Positions 33,279 to 43,223 of a stretch of DNA of 64,000 nt are shown here, in pieces. A program made the translations under genes and the position numbers. The stretch covers positions 297,349 through 361,348 of the forward strand of contig NZ_WQHP01000006.1 in NCBI RefSeq assembly GCF_013035315.1, written 5' to 3'. Source of the stretch: Ruegeria arenilitoris (GTDB lineage: Bacteria > Pseudomonadota > Alphaproteobacteria > Rhodobacterales > Rhodobacteraceae). The notes below the pieces were generated by a model. It did no database searches. It worked only from the letters and a program-made list of their open reading frames with translations, and had not been told where the DNA came from. Within the stretch, counting starts at the first letter, position 1, and every line of letters begins with the position of its first letter.

Positions 33279-34886
33279 ATGTCAAATTACATCAAGCTGA
33301 TCGTGCTTGGTCTGATCGCGATATTCGCGGCGATCGGAACCAACTATGCACGCGATTTGGCGTATCAGGTGCATGCAATTCTGGTGATGCTGATCGCCGG
33401 TGGTTTGTTCATCTGGACGCTGAGAAACACGGATGAGCCAGATATCCTCGTTGACCGCTCGGCCGAATACATGGATGACGTGATCCGCTATGGCGTGATC
33501 GCGACGGCCTTCTGGGGCGTCATCGGGTTCATCGCAGGGACGTTCATCGCGTTCCAGCTCGCCTTTCCGGTGCTGAACTTCGAATGGGCGCAAGGGTACC
33601 TGAACTTCGGCCGTCTGCGCCCGCTGCATACCTCGGCGGTGATTTTTGCGTTTGGCGGCAACGCGTTGATCGCGACATCATTCTACGTGGTTCAGCGCAC
33701 CAGCGCCGCGCGGCTTTGGGGCGGTAACCTGGCGTGGTTCGTATTCTGGGGCTATCAGCTATTCATCGTTTTGGCCGCGACTGGCTATGTTCTGGGCGGA
33801 ACGCAGTCCAAGGAATATGCAGAGCCAGAGTGGTATGTTGACCTGTGGCTGACCGTTGTTTGGGTCGCTTACCTGGCCGTTTTCCTGGGCACGATCGTCA
33901 AGCGGAAAGAGCCGCATATCTACGTGGCGAACTGGTTCTACCTGGCGTTCATCGTGACTGTCGCGATGCTGCACCTGGTCAACAACATGACCATCCCGGT
34001 CAGCATCTGGGGCTCTAAATCGGTCATCGTCTGGTCCGGCGTACAAGACGCCATGATCCAGTGGTGGTATGGCCACAACGCTGTGGGCTTTTTCCTAACC
34101 GCGGGCTTCCTGGGTATGATGTACTACTTCATCCCGAAACAGGCCGAACGTCCCGTATTCTCGTACAAGCTGTCGATCATCCACTTCTGGGCGCTGATCT
34201 TCCTGTACATCTGGGCCGGTCCGCACCACCTGCACTATACCGCGCTGCCTGACTGGGCTTCGACGCTGGGCATGGTGTTCTCGATCATCCTTTGGATGCC
34301 GTCCTGGGGTGGTATGATCAACGGTCTGATGACCCTGTCGGGTGCATGGGACAAGCTGCGCACCGATCCGGTGATCCGTATGATGGTGATCTCGGTCGGT
34401 TTCTACGGCATGTCCACGTTCGAGGGTCCGATGATGTCGATCCGCGCTGTGAACAGCCTGTCTCACTATACCGACTGGACCATTGGTCACGTGCACTCGG
34501 GCGCGCTGGGCTGGAATGGCATGATCACCTTTGGTGCGCTGTACTTCCTGGTGCCGGTCCTGTGGAAACGCGATCGCCTGTATTCGCTGCAGATGGTCAG
34601 CTGGCACTTCTGGCTCGCAACCATCGGCATCGTGCTCTACGCGGCATCGATGTGGGTCACCGGTATCATGGAAGGCCTGATGTGGCGTGAAGTGGATGCC
34701 AACGGCTTCCTGGTGAACTCTTTCGCCGACACCGTGGCGGCCAAGTTCCCGATGTATGTGGTGCGTGCGCTGGGCGGTGTTCTCTACGTCGCTGGTGGCG
34801 TGATCATGTGCTACAACCTGTGGATGACTGTGCGGAAAGCGCCGGCCAAAGAAGCCAGCCTGTCCGTCGCGGTCCCGGCTGAATAA
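33279..34886 (+). CDS. ccoN: Cytochrome c oxidase cbb3-type, subunit I
   Basis: The 535-residue catalytic subunit of the high-affinity oxidase, with 12 expected membrane helices and the His ligands for low-spin heme b, heme b3 and CuB (examples: [55 protein letters not shown]). It reduces oxygen to water and pumps protons at low oxygen. The ATG at 33279 (MSNYIKLI) has AAAGGGA six bases upstream; an ATG at 33261 would add six residues and lacks a comparable site. It leads ccoNOQP. Confidence 0.97.
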   Translation: MSNYIKLIVLGLIAIFAAIGTNYARDLAYQVHAILVMLIAGGLFIWTLRNTDEPDILVDRSAEYMDDVIRYGVIATAFWGVIGFIAGTFIAFQLAFPVLNFEWAQGYLNFGRLRPLHTSAVIFAFGGNALIATSFYVVQRTSAARLWGGNLAWFVFWGYQLFIVLAATGYVLGGTQSKEYAEPEWYVDLWLTVVWVAYLAVFLGTIVKRKEPHIYVANWFYLAFIVTVAMLHLVNNMTIPVSIWGSKSVIVWSGVQDAMIQWWYGHNAVGFFLTAGFLGMMYYFIPKQAERPVFSYKLSIIHFWALIFLYIWAGPHHLHYTALPDWASTLGMVFSIILWMPSWGGMINGLMTLSGAWDKLRTDPVIRMMVISVGFYGMSTFEGPMMSIRAVNSLSHYTDWTIGHVHSGALGWNGMITFGALYFLVPVLWKRDRLYSLQMVSWHFWLATIGIVLYAASMWVTGIMEGLMWREVDANGFLVNSFADTVAAKFPMYVVRALGGVLYVAGGVIMCYNLWMTVRKAPAKEASLSVAVPAE

Positions 34887-34900
34887 GGAGGGCCGGAGCA

Positions 34901-35629
34901 ATGGCAATTCTCGACAAACATAAGATCCTCGAGACCAACGCGACCCTCCTGCTGATCTTCAGCTTCCTGGTCGTGACCATCGGTGGCATCGTTCAGATCA
35001 CCCCGCTGTTCTACCTTGAGAACACCATCGAGAAGGTGGAGGGCATGCGCCCTTACACCCCACTCGAAATGGCGGGTCGTGAAATCTACATCCGCGAAGG
35101 CTGCTATGTCTGCCACAGCCAGATGATCCGCCCAATGCGGGACGAGGTCGAGCGCTATGGCCACTACTCGCTGGCGGCTGAGTCGATGTATGACCACCCG
35201 TTCCAGTGGGGCTCCAAGCGTACGGGTCCTGATCTGGCGCGCGTTGGCGGCCGTTACTCGGATGATTGGCATGTGCGCCACCTGCGTGATGCACAGTCAG
35301 TCGTGCCGGAGTCGGTCATGCCCAAGTACGGCTTCCTGGAACAGCGCAAGATCGACGGTCGTTACATTGGTGACATCATGGCGGCAAACGCAGTGGTCGG
35401 AACCCCGTATACCGAAGAGATGCTGGAAAACGCCGTCGCGGACTTCCGTGCACAGGCAGATCCGGACAGCGACTTTGACGGGTTGCTCGAACGGTATGGC
35501 GATAAGGTCAACATCCGTAACTTTGACGGCCAGCCCGAGCTGACCGAAGCGGACGCGCTGATCGCCTATCTGCAGATGCTGGGTACTTTGGTTGATTTCT
35601 CGACCTTCACCCCGGATCCGAGCCGCTAA
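34901..35629 (+). CDS. ccoO: Cytochrome c oxidase cbb3-type, subunit II (monoheme)
   Basis: A 242-residue membrane-anchored monoheme cytochrome c. One N-terminal helix is followed by heme attachment CYVCH (Cys68, Cys71, His72) and the conserved [14 protein letters not shown] and [20 protein letters not shown], both diagnostic of CcoO/FixO. It passes electrons from CcoP to CcoN. AAGGAGG precedes its ATG 14 bases after ccoN. Confidence 0.97.
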   Translation: MAILDKHKILETNATLLLIFSFLVVTIGGIVQITPLFYLENTIEKVEGMRPYTPLEMAGREIYIREGCYVCHSQMIRPMRDEVERYGHYSLAAESMYDHPFQWGSKRTGPDLARVGGRYSDDWHVRHLRDAQSVVPESVMPKYGFLEQRKIDGRYIGDIMAANAVVGTPYTEEMLENAVADFRAQADPDSDFDGLLERYGDKVNIRNFDGQPELTEADALIAYLQMLGTLVDFSTFTPDPSR

Positions 35630-35641
35630 CAGGAGGGTGTG

Positions 35642-35827
35642 ATGGAAGAATACACAATCCTAAGGCAATTCGCGGATAGCTGGATGCTGTTGCTGCTGTT
35701 TGTCTTCTTTATTGGCATTGTGGTCTGGGTTTTCCGCCCCGGTGCCAGCAAGGAGTACAAAGACACCGCCAACATTCCGTTCCGGCACGAAGACAAACCC
35801 GCCGAACCCGAGGAGGCGAGGAAATGA
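35642..35827 (+). CDS. ccoQ: Cytochrome c oxidase cbb3-type, subunit IV
   Basis: A 61-residue single-helix protein ([20 protein letters not shown], then [12 protein letters not shown]), a typical CcoQ/FixQ that stabilises the oxidase complex. The ATG at 35642 has AGGAGG five bases upstream; a GTG three bases earlier is too close to that site. Its stop codon overlaps the ccoP start by 4 bases (ATGA). Confidence 0.93.
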   Translation: MEEYTILRQFADSWMLLLLFVFFIGIVVWVFRPGASKEYKDTANIPFRHEDKPAEPEEARK

Positions 35828-36687
35828 GCAAACCATCTGAAAAACTGCCGGGCGATCCAAAAACAACCGGACACACCTGGGACGGGATCGAGGAATTCGA
35901 CAACCCGATGCCTCGTTGGTGGCTGTGGACCTTCTACGCCACGATCTTCTGGGGTGTGATCTATACGATCATGTACCCAGCCTGGCCTCTGGTACAGTCG
36001 GCAACAGCCGGTGTTCTGGGCTGGTCGTCCCGCGCCTTGGTCCAAGAAGAACTGGTCGAGTTTGAAGAGGCAAATGCCCCTTGGAATGCCAAGCTGGTTG
36101 AAACCCCGCTTGAGGACATCTCGAAGGACCCAGAATTGCAGCAATATGCTGTAAATGCGGGTAGTGCGGTCTTCCGTACCTGGTGTGCCCAGTGCCACGG
36201 CTCGGGTGCGCAAGGCGCGGCTGGGTTCCCGAACTTGCTGGACGACGCATGGCTGTGGGGCGGTTCGCTTGAGGATATCGAGTACACCGTTGCTTATGGG
36301 ATCCGGAACGAAGAAAGCGACGATGCGCGCTATTCCGAGATGCCGGCCTTTGGTGAAATCCTTGAAAAGGATGATATCACCCAAGTGGTCCAGTACGTGA
36401 TGTCCCTGACCAATGCGCAGACCGATGATGCGGCGGCACAGGCGGGCAAGGTTGTCTTCGAAGATAACTGCGCAGTCTGCCACGGCGAAGACGGTAAAGG
36501 CGATGTCACCCAGGGTGCACCGAACCTGACGGATGCGATCTGGCTTTACGGTGGCAGCCAAGAGGCGCTGACCGAGACGGTCACCTATAGTCGCTTTGGC
36601 GTGATGCCCCCGTGGGAAAATCGCCTGACCGATGCGCAGATCCGCGCGGTAACTGCCTATGTCCACCAGTTGGGTGGCGGTCAGTAA
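35824..36687 (+). CDS. ccoP: Cytochrome c oxidase cbb3-type, subunit III (diheme)
   Basis: A 287-residue diheme cytochrome c with an N-terminal hydrophilic part ([16 protein letters not shown] is the CcoP signature), one membrane helix and two heme sites: CAQCH (Cys121, Cys124) and CAVCH (Cys216, Cys219), with Met ligands in SEMPAFGE and VMPPWE. It receives electrons from cytochrome c or the bc1 complex. It ends the ccoNOQP operon. Confidence 0.97.
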   Translation: MSKPSEKLPGDPKTTGHTWDGIEEFDNPMPRWWLWTFYATIFWGVIYTIMYPAWPLVQSATAGVLGWSSRALVQEELVEFEEANAPWNAKLVETPLEDISKDPELQQYAVNAGSAVFRTWCAQCHGSGAQGAAGFPNLLDDAWLWGGSLEDIEYTVAYGIRNEESDDARYSEMPAFGEILEKDDITQVVQYVMSLTNAQTDDAAAQAGKVVFEDNCAVCHGEDGKGDVTQGAPNLTDAIWLYGGSQEALTETVTYSRFGVMPPWENRLTDAQIRAVTAYVHQLGGGQ

Positions 36688-36699
36688 GGTCATAAGAAT

Positions 36700-36727
36700 A
36701 CCTTCGGACGGTTAACCGCCCGAAGGT
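36700..36727. terminator. Near-perfect hairpin after ccoP
   Basis: ACCTTCGGACGGTT pairs with AACCGCCCGAAGGT through a 14-base stem with one mismatch. No T-run follows, so it may be a weak terminator or an RNA-processing site separating ccoNOQP from ccoGHIS. The rest of the 429-base gap to 37116 holds the FNR box below and no convincing gene: minus-strand frames there run into ccoG as shadows. Confidence 0.6.
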
Positions 36728-37041
36728 TGAGGCACCGGCTGTTCCATCTGTTCGCGCGTTTCCTGAACAGCCGGTGCTTAATCCTTATCCTACAATTCGT
36801 GCTTTTGTCGGTCCAGCGGTGGGTCATTGTCCTGTTGCGTTGTCCATGCGCTTCGTGGCGCGGCATTTTGTCGGACAACAACGTGATCGGGTCATTTCTC
36901 TTTTCCGCCCGTTGAGACAAAAAACCTCCGATTTCCCTTGTTTTTCTCTCTTTTGGCAGGCGCAAGCGTCCCAAAAAACTGTTGGGTAAGAAGGGGGGCG
37001 AACTGGTAAGCTGTGACAAAAGGTGTCTGCACGATGCGCTT

Positions 37042-37055
37042 TTGACCCATGTCAA
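37042..37055. promoter_or_regulatory. FNR box upstream of ccoG
   Basis: TTGACCCATGTCAA matches TTGAY-N4-RTCAA and lies 62 bases upstream of the ccoG start. It would give ccoGHIS its own oxygen-regulated promoter, distinct from ccoNOQP. Confidence 0.85.
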
Positions 37056-37116
37056 AGTGACTACCTTTGTGATCTGGAAAAAGACGCCGTGACAAAGCCA
37101 CATCTGGAGCCAGCCC

Positions 37117-38544
37117 GTGAGCGATTCCGACCCTGCACCTAGCCTGTACGCTGCAAGAGAACCCATTTTCCCAAGGCGCGTTTCCGGGCCGTTCAGAAAC
37201 CTGAAATGGATCATCCTCGCGGTCACTCTGGGTATCTACTACATCACGCCCTGGATCAGGTGGGACAGGGGCCCCAGTCTTCCCGATCAGGCGGTGCTTC
37301 TGGATTTGGCAAACCGCCGTTTCTATTTCTTCTGGATCGAAATCTGGCCGCACGAGTTCTATTTCGTGGCCGGCCTTCTGATCATGGCAGGGCTTGGCCT
37401 GTTCCTGTTCACCTCGGCGCTGGGTCGCGTGTGGTGCGGCTATGCCTGTCCGCAGACGGTCTGGACCGATTTGTTTATCCTTGTCGAGCGTTGGATCGAA
37501 GGGGATCGCAACGCCCGCTTGCGCTTGCATCGGCAGGAAAAGATGGATTTTCGGAAGGCGCGTCTGCGTCTGACCAAGTGGACCGCTTGGCTGCTGATCG
37601 GTTTGGCGACCGGCGGGGCCTGGGTGTTCTATTTTGCTGATGCGCCGACGCTTGCACGCGATCTGGTCACCGGGAACGCGCATCCCGTCGCCTATACGAC
37701 CATGCTGATCCTGACCGGCACGACCTTCCTGTTCGGTGGGTTTGCCCGCGAACAGATCTGTATCTACGCGTGCCCTTGGCCACGGATTCAGGCCGCGATG
37801 ATGGACGAAGACACCCTGGTCGTCGGGTATCGTGAGTGGCGGGGTGAGCCGCGGGGCAAAGGAAAACGGACTGCGGATTCCGAGCTGGGCGACTGCATCG
37901 ACTGCATGGCCTGCGTGAACGTTTGTCCGGTTGGTATCGACATTCGCGACGGCCAGCAGCTGGAATGCATCACATGCGCCCTGTGTATCGACGCCTGCGA
38001 CGACATGATGGCCAAGATCGGCAAGCCGCGCGGTCTGATCGACTATATGGCGCTGAGCGACGAAACGCGCGAGCGCGAAGGTCAGCCACCCAAGAGCGTC
38101 TGGAAACATATCCTGCGTCCCCGGACCATCATGTACACGGCGCTGTGGTCTTTGGTGGGCTTTGCACTGCTGTTTGCTCTGTTCATTCGCTCGGACATCG
38201 AGGTCACCGTGGCGCCGGTGCGTAACCCGACCTTCGTGACCTTGTCTGACGGGACGATCCGCAACACCTATGACGTGCGGCTGCGCAACAAGCATGGTGA
38301 GGATCGGCTGTTCAAGCTGTCTCTGGCCGGTGATCCGGCGATGCGTCTCGTGATTGAGGGCACCCAGCTTGATACAGTGAACGTGACCGCCGATACTGCA
38401 CAGCTAGAGCGGGTCTATATCATCGCATCCAAAGACACCGATCCGGCAGCGGCCGACACGACGCCGGTACGGATCTGGATCGAAGACCTGCAAAGCGGTG
38501 AGCGCGCCTACAAGGACACGACGTTCAATGGACGAGGAAACTGA
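37117..38544 (+). CDS. ccoG: Cytochrome c oxidase accessory protein CcoG
   Basis: A 475-residue polytopic iron-sulfur protein (FixG/RdxA). After the first helices it has CGYACPQTVWTDLF, the N-terminal Cys motif, then two [4Fe-4S] clusters: CIDCMACVNVCPVG and CITCALCIDACD. CcoG reduces copper(II) to copper(I) for oxidase assembly. It starts with GTG at 37117 behind GGAG at a spacing of eight; no ATG lies at a comparable place. It begins ccoGHIS and is followed closely by ccoH. Confidence 0.95.
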   Translation: MSDSDPAPSLYAAREPIFPRRVSGPFRNLKWIILAVTLGIYYITPWIRWDRGPSLPDQAVLLDLANRRFYFFWIEIWPHEFYFVAGLLIMAGLGLFLFTSALGRVWCGYACPQTVWTDLFILVERWIEGDRNARLRLHRQEKMDFRKARLRLTKWTAWLLIGLATGGAWVFYFADAPTLARDLVTGNAHPVAYTTMLILTGTTFLFGGFAREQICIYACPWPRIQAAMMDEDTLVVGYREWRGEPRGKGKRTADSELGDCIDCMACVNVCPVGIDIRDGQQLECITCALCIDACDDMMAKIGKPRGLIDYMALSDETREREGQPPKSVWKHILRPRTIMYTALWSLVGFALLFALFIRSDIEVTVAPVRNPTFVTLSDGTIRNTYDVRLRNKHGEDRLFKLSLAGDPAMRLVIEGTQLDTVNVTADTAQLERVYIIASKDTDPAAADTTPVRIWIEDLQSGERAYKDTTFNGRGN

Positions 38545-38545
38545 T

Positions 38546-39004
38546 ATGGCAGAGCGTCAATTTACCGGGAAACATGCCCTGGCGGTTTTTGTCGCCGCAT
38601 TTGGGGTGATCATCACTGTCAACCTCGTGCTTGCCTACAGCGCCGTTAAAACCTTTCCGGGGCTTGAGGTTAAGAACTCGTATGTTGCCAGTCAGGAGTT
38701 CAACGAGCGCCTGAAGGTTCAACAGGAACTGGGTTGGGAGATCCGGGCCGAAAACACGGGTGGTCTTCTGATCTTGCACATTACCGACCAGTCCGGCGCC
38801 CCGGTTCAAGTGGCCGAGCTGCAGGCGGTTGTGGGCCGTGCGACTCACGTGAAAGACGATTTCAGCCCCGATTTTACCTTTGACGGTAACGCCTATTCCA
38901 CGCCAGCGACGCTGGGCAAAGGGAATTGGAACATCCGCCTTGTGGCCAAGGACAGCAGCGGTGCCGAGTTTGCGCAGCGTGTGCCGTTGTACGTGAAAGG
39001 GTAG
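38546..39004 (+). CDS. ccoH: Cbb3 oxidase assembly protein CcoH (FixH family)
   Basis: A 152-residue membrane-anchored protein: one N-terminal helix (ALAVFVAAFGVIITVNLVLA) followed by a beta-rich periplasmic domain with the FixH pattern. It is required for stable cbb3 assembly. The ATG at 38546 is one base after the ccoG stop, with GAGGAAA five bases upstream; longer in-frame starts would extend far into ccoG. Confidence 0.9.
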   Translation: MAERQFTGKHALAVFVAAFGVIITVNLVLAYSAVKTFPGLEVKNSYVASQEFNERLKVQQELGWEIRAENTGGLLILHITDQSGAPVQVAELQAVVGRATHVKDDFSPDFTFDGNAYSTPATLGKGNWNIRLVAKDSSGAEFAQRVPLYVKG

Positions 39005-39007
39005 GGG

Positions 39008-41185
39008 ATGACGGCTCAGCTCAGCTCAGGTACGGCGGCATGTCCGGGTTGCATCGCCACCCCGGCGGAACCCGCGCGGCCTATTCCTGAGGATGTGCAG
39101 ATTGCCTTGTCTCTGCCGGGTATTCACTGCTCGGCCTGTATCGCGAATGTTGAACGCGAGCTGAACGCCCATCCGGGGGTCGAGGATGCGCGGGTCAATC
39201 TGACTCTTAAACGCGCCATGATCAAAGCCGCACCGGAAACGCGCGCCGCTGATCTGATCCCGGTGCTGGAACGGGCAGGCTATGAAGCGCATGAGCTGGA
39301 CCCGGGCGCGCTGTCTGCCACGCAGGCGGACAAGGCGGGGCGCGACTTGCTGATGCGGCTGGCGGTGGCCGGGTTCGCCTCGATGAACGTGATGCTGCTG
39401 TCTGTGTCGGTCTGGTCCGGGGCCACAGACGCAACGCGCGACATGTTCCACTGGATTTCGGCGGCAATCGCGCTGCCCGCGATTGCATTTTCCGGGCAGC
39501 CCTTCTTTGCCAACGCCTGGAGCGCCCTACGTGTGCGCCGTCTGAACATGGACGTGCCAATCGTGCTGGCCATCCTGCTGGCGCTGGTCACATCACTATG
39601 GGAGACCGCGCTGAGCGGCAAACACGCCTATTTCGATGCGGCCCTCACGCTAACCTTCTTCCTGCTGGCCGGGCGGTATCTGGACTATCGCACCCGTGCT
39701 GCGGCGCGTTCCGCGGCCGAAGAACTGACCGCGCTTGAGGTCCCTCGGGCAATTCGTCTGGTGGACGGCGTCGAACAAGAGGTCTCGGTTACAAGCCTCG
39801 CTGTGGGTGATCTGGTACTTGTGCGCCCGGGTGGACGCATGCCTGTGGATGGGCAGATCGTATCCGGCACCTCGGAACTTGACCGTTCCTTGCTGACAGG
39901 GGAAACCTTGCCGGTTTTTGCCGAGGCCGGGCTGGACGTCAGCGCGGGCGAAGTCAATCTGACCGGGCCGCTGACCATCCGGGCAACCGCAGTGGGCGAG
40001 GATACGTCGCTGCATCGTATGGCCGATCTCGTTGCCATCGCTGAATCGGGTCGGTCGCGATACACGTCGCTGGCGGATAAGGCCGCCAAGCTTTACGCAC
40101 CGGGGGTCCATATCCTGTCCGCGCTCAGTTTCGTTGGTTGGTATATCTATTCCGGCGATGTCCGTACGGCGCTGAATATTGCCGCGGCCGTCCTGATCAT
40201 CACCTGTCCCTGTGCGCTGGGACTTGCCGTGCCTGCGGTGACAACGGCGGCCTCGGGGCGGTTGTTCCGCAAGGGGATGCTGATCAAACACGCCACCGCG
40301 CTGGAGCGTCTGGCCGAGGTCGACACAGTCGTGTTCGACAAGACCGGAACGCTGACCTCCGGCACCCCCAAACTGATCAATCTGGGGGATCATTCCCGCG
40401 CCGACCTTGAAGTAGCGCTGGCGCTGGCCGAGGCGTCCTCGCACCCCTTGTCCGTGTCGCTTGCCAAATCGGCCAAAGACGCGGGTATCAAGCCCGCCCG
40501 TGTCGAAGATGTCGTCGAGGTGCCCGGCTATGGCACCGAAGGCACCTATCGCGGCCAGCGCGTTCGCCTTGGTCGCGCCGGATGGACGGGCGGTGACGAA
40601 GGTAGCCAAACAGCCGCCTGGCTGGCCATTGCGGGTCAGGCACCCGCCGCGTTCCTGTTCACGGACTCATTGCGCCCAGGCGCGGCTGAGGCCGTAAAGG
40701 CGTTTCGCGATGCCGGGAAAGAGGTCATCCTGATCTCGGGGGATACTAAGGGCGCGGTTCAGGCGCTGGCCGGCAAGCTGGGCATTGAAACCTGGATTGC
40801 CGAGGCTCTGCCCCAGGACAAGGCCGCCCATGTACAGGCGCTCAGCGATAAGTGGCGTCATGTATTGATGGTTGGCGACGGGTTGAACGATACGGCCGCG
40901 CTGGCTGCGGCGCATGTGTCGATTTCTCCGGCATCGGCGCTGGATGCGGCGCGGGTTGCGTCGGATATCGTGCTGCTGGGCAACGACCTGTCGCCAATTG
41001 CGGACGCCTGTGACACGGCGGTCAAGGCAACGAAACGGATTCGCGAGAACTTCCGCATCGCGACGGTTTACAATATCATCGCCGTACCCTTGGCCGTGGC
41101 CGGGCTTGCCACTCCGCTGATAGCGGCTTTGGCGATGTCGACCTCGTCCATTACTGTGTCCCTGAACGCTCTGCGCCTGAGGTAG
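39008..41185 (+). CDS. ccoI: Copper-exporting P1B-type ATPase CcoI
   Basis: A 725-residue heavy-metal P-type ATPase. An N-terminal CPGC precedes an HMA domain with IHCSACIANVE; the transmembrane copper site is CPCALG, the phosphorylated Asp is in DKTGTLTSG, and GDGLNDTAAL forms the hinge. The CcoI/FixI subgroup supplies copper to the cbb3 oxidase rather than detoxifying the cell, and the position between ccoH and ccoS confirms the assignment. It starts 3 bases after ccoH. Confidence 0.95.
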   Translation: MTAQLSSGTAACPGCIATPAEPARPIPEDVQIALSLPGIHCSACIANVERELNAHPGVEDARVNLTLKRAMIKAAPETRAADLIPVLERAGYEAHELDPGALSATQADKAGRDLLMRLAVAGFASMNVMLLSVSVWSGATDATRDMFHWISAAIALPAIAFSGQPFFANAWSALRVRRLNMDVPIVLAILLALVTSLWETALSGKHAYFDAALTLTFFLLAGRYLDYRTRAAARSAAEELTALEVPRAIRLVDGVEQEVSVTSLAVGDLVLVRPGGRMPVDGQIVSGTSELDRSLLTGETLPVFAEAGLDVSAGEVNLTGPLTIRATAVGEDTSLHRMADLVAIAESGRSRYTSLADKAAKLYAPGVHILSALSFVGWYIYSGDVRTALNIAAAVLIITCPCALGLAVPAVTTAASGRLFRKGMLIKHATALERLAEVDTVVFDKTGTLTSGTPKLINLGDHSRADLEVALALAEASSHPLSVSLAKSAKDAGIKPARVEDVVEVPGYGTEGTYRGQRVRLGRAGWTGGDEGSQTAAWLAIAGQAPAAFLFTDSLRPGAAEAVKAFRDAGKEVILISGDTKGAVQALAGKLGIETWIAEALPQDKAAHVQALSDKWRHVLMVGDGLNDTAALAAAHVSISPASALDAARVASDIVLLGNDLSPIADACDTAVKATKRIRENFRIATVYNIIAVPLAVAGLATPLIAALAMSTSSITVSLNALRLR

Positions 41186-41190
41186 TTGAT

Positions 41191-41349
41191 ATGGAAGTTC
41201 TGGCCTATCTGATACCGATTTCCCTGTTTCTGGGCGGGGTTGGCCTGGTGGCATTTGTCTACACGGTTCGATCGAACCAGTATGACGACCCCGAAGGCGA
41301 CGCGCGTCGCATCCTCAGCGATGAATGGGACGACAAGCCCAAGCCCTGA
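41191..41349 (+). CDS. ccoS: Cbb3 oxidase maturation protein CcoS
   Basis: A 52-residue single-helix protein (MEVLAYLIPISLFLGGVGL...) with a soluble tail containing SNQYDDPEGDARRIL, the defining CcoS/FixS motif. It is needed for heme b and copper insertion into CcoN. It begins 5 bases after ccoI, with GAGG upstream, and is easily missed because of its size. It ends the ccoGHIS operon. Confidence 0.94.
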   Translation: MEVLAYLIPISLFLGGVGLVAFVYTVRSNQYDDPEGDARRILSDEWDDKPKP

Positions 41350-41417
41350 GTGCCCTTGAAATTGCCGCAATGCCCGGTTATGTCCGGCCTATCCGCTAGC
41401 AGAGAGAACCAAGCCAA

Positions 41418-41615
41418 ATGGCCACCACAAACCCGATCCAGTTCATTCAGCAAGTCCGTGCCGAAGTTTCCAAGGTCGTCTGGCCGACCCGGCGCGAAGT
41501 TCTGCTGACCACGGTCATGGTGTTCATCATGGCGGCACTGACCGCTGTGTTCTTTGCGCTGGTCGATCTGGGCATTCGCGGCGGTCTGCAGCTGATCCTG
41601 GGTGCATTCGGCTAA
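41418..41615 (+). CDS. secE: Preprotein translocase subunit SecE
   Basis: A 65-residue single-span protein: the amphipathic helix QFIQQVRAEVSKVVWPTRRE with the invariant VxWPTR motif, followed by the membrane helix. It clamps the SecY channel halves together. It is the standard partner upstream of nusG, although here the two are separated by about 200 bases. It follows ccoS by 68 bases in which I see no tRNA. Confidence 0.96.
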   Translation: MATTNPIQFIQQVRAEVSKVVWPTRREVLLTTVMVFIMAALTAVFFALVDLGIRGGLQLILGAFG

Positions 41616-41704
41616 GTCGGTCAGGGCGGTGCGGAAACGTCACTGCCCTCTTGCACAGCGCGCGATGTCAGAGTAGTTGACACGGTACTATTCGGAATGG
41701 GCGT

Positions 41705-41733
41705 GCGGCGATTCGGGCTGCGCGCCGCTTTTT
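41705..41733 (+). terminator. Terminator-like hairpin between secE and nusG
   Basis: GCGGCG (41705-41710) pairs with CGCCGC (41723-41728), followed by T5 and A/T. A sequence TTGACA occurs at 41677. Either secE ends here and nusG has its own promoter downstream, or this is an attenuator upstream of nusG. Confidence 0.5.
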
Positions 41734-41816
41734 ATTCCGGGTCACGTGATAGAATTTCAATGATGGACGCGTCCGACCAAATGGACGCTCCGAAGGCAAA
41801 CAAGGACGACAGGTTC

Positions 41817-42350
41817 ATGGCGAAACGGTGGTACTCGGTCAGCGTTCTTTCGAACTTCGAAAAGAAGATCGCAGAGCAGATCCGCACATCCGTGGCCGAA
41901 CAGGGCCTTGAAGACGACATCGACGAAGTGCTGGTCCCCACAGAAGAGGTTATCGAGGTACGTCGCGGCAAGAAGGTCACGACCGAGCGTCGCTTCATGC
42001 CCGGTTACGTCCTGGTGCACATGGAAATGTCGGATCAGGGGTATCACCTGATCAACTCGATCAACCGCGTCACCGGCTTTCTGGGCCCGCAAGGTCGCCC
42101 GATGCCGATGCGCGACGCTGAGGTGAACCAGATCCTCAACCGTGTTCAGGAAGGTGAAGAAGCGCCAAAGCTGATGATCACCTTCGAGGTTGGCGAGAAG
42201 GTCAAGGTCAACGACGGCCCGTTCGAAGATTTCGACGGCATGGTCGAGGGCGTGGACGACGAAAACCAGAAGCTGAAGGTTTCGGTTTCGATCTTTGGTC
42301 GCGAAACCCCGGTCGAGCTGGACTTTACGCAGGTCACCAAGCAGGGCTAA
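41817..42350 (+). CDS. nusG: Transcription termination/antitermination protein NusG
   Basis: A 177-residue NusG: N-terminal NGN domain ([18 protein letters not shown], then [10 protein letters not shown]) and C-terminal KOW domain ([19 protein letters not shown]). It couples RNA polymerase with ribosomes and Rho. The ATG at 41817 gives the canonical start; an ATG at 41760 would add 19 unrelated residues. It is followed by a strong terminator, so the rplK operon is separately transcribed. Confidence 0.97.
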   Translation: MAKRWYSVSVLSNFEKKIAEQIRTSVAEQGLEDDIDEVLVPTEEVIEVRRGKKVTTERRFMPGYVLVHMEMSDQGYHLINSINRVTGFLGPQGRPMPMRDAEVNQILNRVQEGEEAPKLMITFEVGEKVKVNDGPFEDFDGMVEGVDDENQKLKVSVSIFGRETPVELDFTQVTKQG

Positions 42351-42371
42351 GGGGTCTTCCCACTTGTTTTG

Positions 42372-42409
42372 AACGCCGCGATGCCACGAGCGCCGCGGCG
42401 TTTTATTTT
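42372..42409 (+). terminator. Intrinsic terminator after nusG
   Basis: AACGCCGCG (42372-42380) pairs with CGCGGCGTT (42394-42402), followed by TTATTTT. A nearly identical hairpin is found at 44240-44270. Confidence 0.88.
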
Positions 42410-42458
42410 GGCGAAACCAATTCTCGGCCCGGCGGCATAAGGGCAGAAACAGCGTTGG

Positions 42459-43223
42459 CTAGGGTCGACCGGGGATCAGTTCTTGCTGCTGAAGAACTGT
42501 GAGTATGTCGAGGATCGTGGATGGGCTGACATCAACGGAACCGTCCAAGAAAACGCCAAGACCACCGTCTCCGATCTCACGCGGGCCGCCCTTGTCATAA
42601 ACAGGATCAAGGGACGCCAGCTCTGCCGGGAGTTCCGGGCACAACGGGGTGTCGTTTAGCACAAGACCGACTGCGGCCAGCATCAATTCCTTGACGGATT
42701 CCAATGTGTCATCTTCCAATAGTTGCTCTCGCTGTGCTTCGGGTGCTGTAAGTGTCAGGTCAATGAGTTTGAAGTAGGCGCAGTTGTCGCGCAATTCGAC
42801 GGTAGCTTCGGTGGACATGTTGGCCGCAATAGCTCTTTTTTCTTCACCGCGCTGAAAGTCGCGATCACTGGTGCGGCTGCATTCGAAAATCGTGACAGTG
42901 ACCGCCCCATCCAGGCCGATTGCGTCGCCCTGAGCGTTGAAGCTTAGGTCATCCAGCCGAACCTGCAGGCCGCAATTGTCGACGATTGCGTTGTTGGCTA
43001 GTCGCTCGGGCACAATTCTCTGCATTTCACGCAGATCGAGAAGCGCACCTACCCCGATCCGTGTCGGCGCAGCAGCGGTGAGGTTCAGGTCAAGCGTGTA
43101 AGGCAGTTCCGTGTCGCGAACAGGCAGGGACGCATCGATCAAAAAATTGACCTGCTCGGCTTCCGGAGCGCGGGCGTTCAGGGTCGTCGCCACCAAGACC
43201 GGGATCATTAACCAAAGTCTCAT
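42459..43223 (-). CDS. Exported protein of unknown function, paralogue B of a tandem pair
   Basis: A 254-residue protein with a signal peptide (cleavage about ARA near residue 18) and no lipobox. It resembles its upstream neighbour along its length: four cysteines recur in the same order and contexts (NCGLQVRLDD, FECSR, DNCAYFKL, PLCPELPAEL), and the C-terminal part LDPVYDKGGPREIGDGGLGV matches LDPIYESGGTREIAPGGMGA in the neighbour. I do not recognise the family. Its start overlaps the neighbour's stop by 4 bases (ATGA), so they are made together. Two disulfides and a periplasmic location are inferred. Confidence 0.8.
   Translation of the reverse strand: MRLWLMIPVLVATTLNARAPEAEQVNFLIDASLPVRDTELPYTLDLNLTAAAPTRIGVGALLDLREMQRIVPERLANNAIVDNCGLQVRLDDLSFNAQGDAIGLDGAVTVTIFECSRTSDRDFQRGEEKRAIAANMSTEATVELRDNCAYFKLIDLTLTAPEAQREQLLEDDTLESVKELMLAAVGLVLNDTPLCPELPAELASLDPVYDKGGPREIGDGGLGVFLDGSVDVSPSTILDILTVLQQQELIPGRP

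Noticed and set aside
36690..37226. 178-residue open frame on the minus strand over the ccoP-ccoG gap
   Set aside because: It overlaps the FNR box and the ccoG start, has no ribosome site or recognisable domain, and its composition is that of antisense sequence.
36892..38295. 467-residue open frame antisense to ccoG
   Set aside because: ccoG on the plus strand has both ferredoxin motifs; this frame is a GC-driven shadow.
41350..41417. Expected tRNA-Trp position before secE
   Set aside because: Many bacteria have tRNA-Trp here, but the 68 bases contain no cloverleaf.
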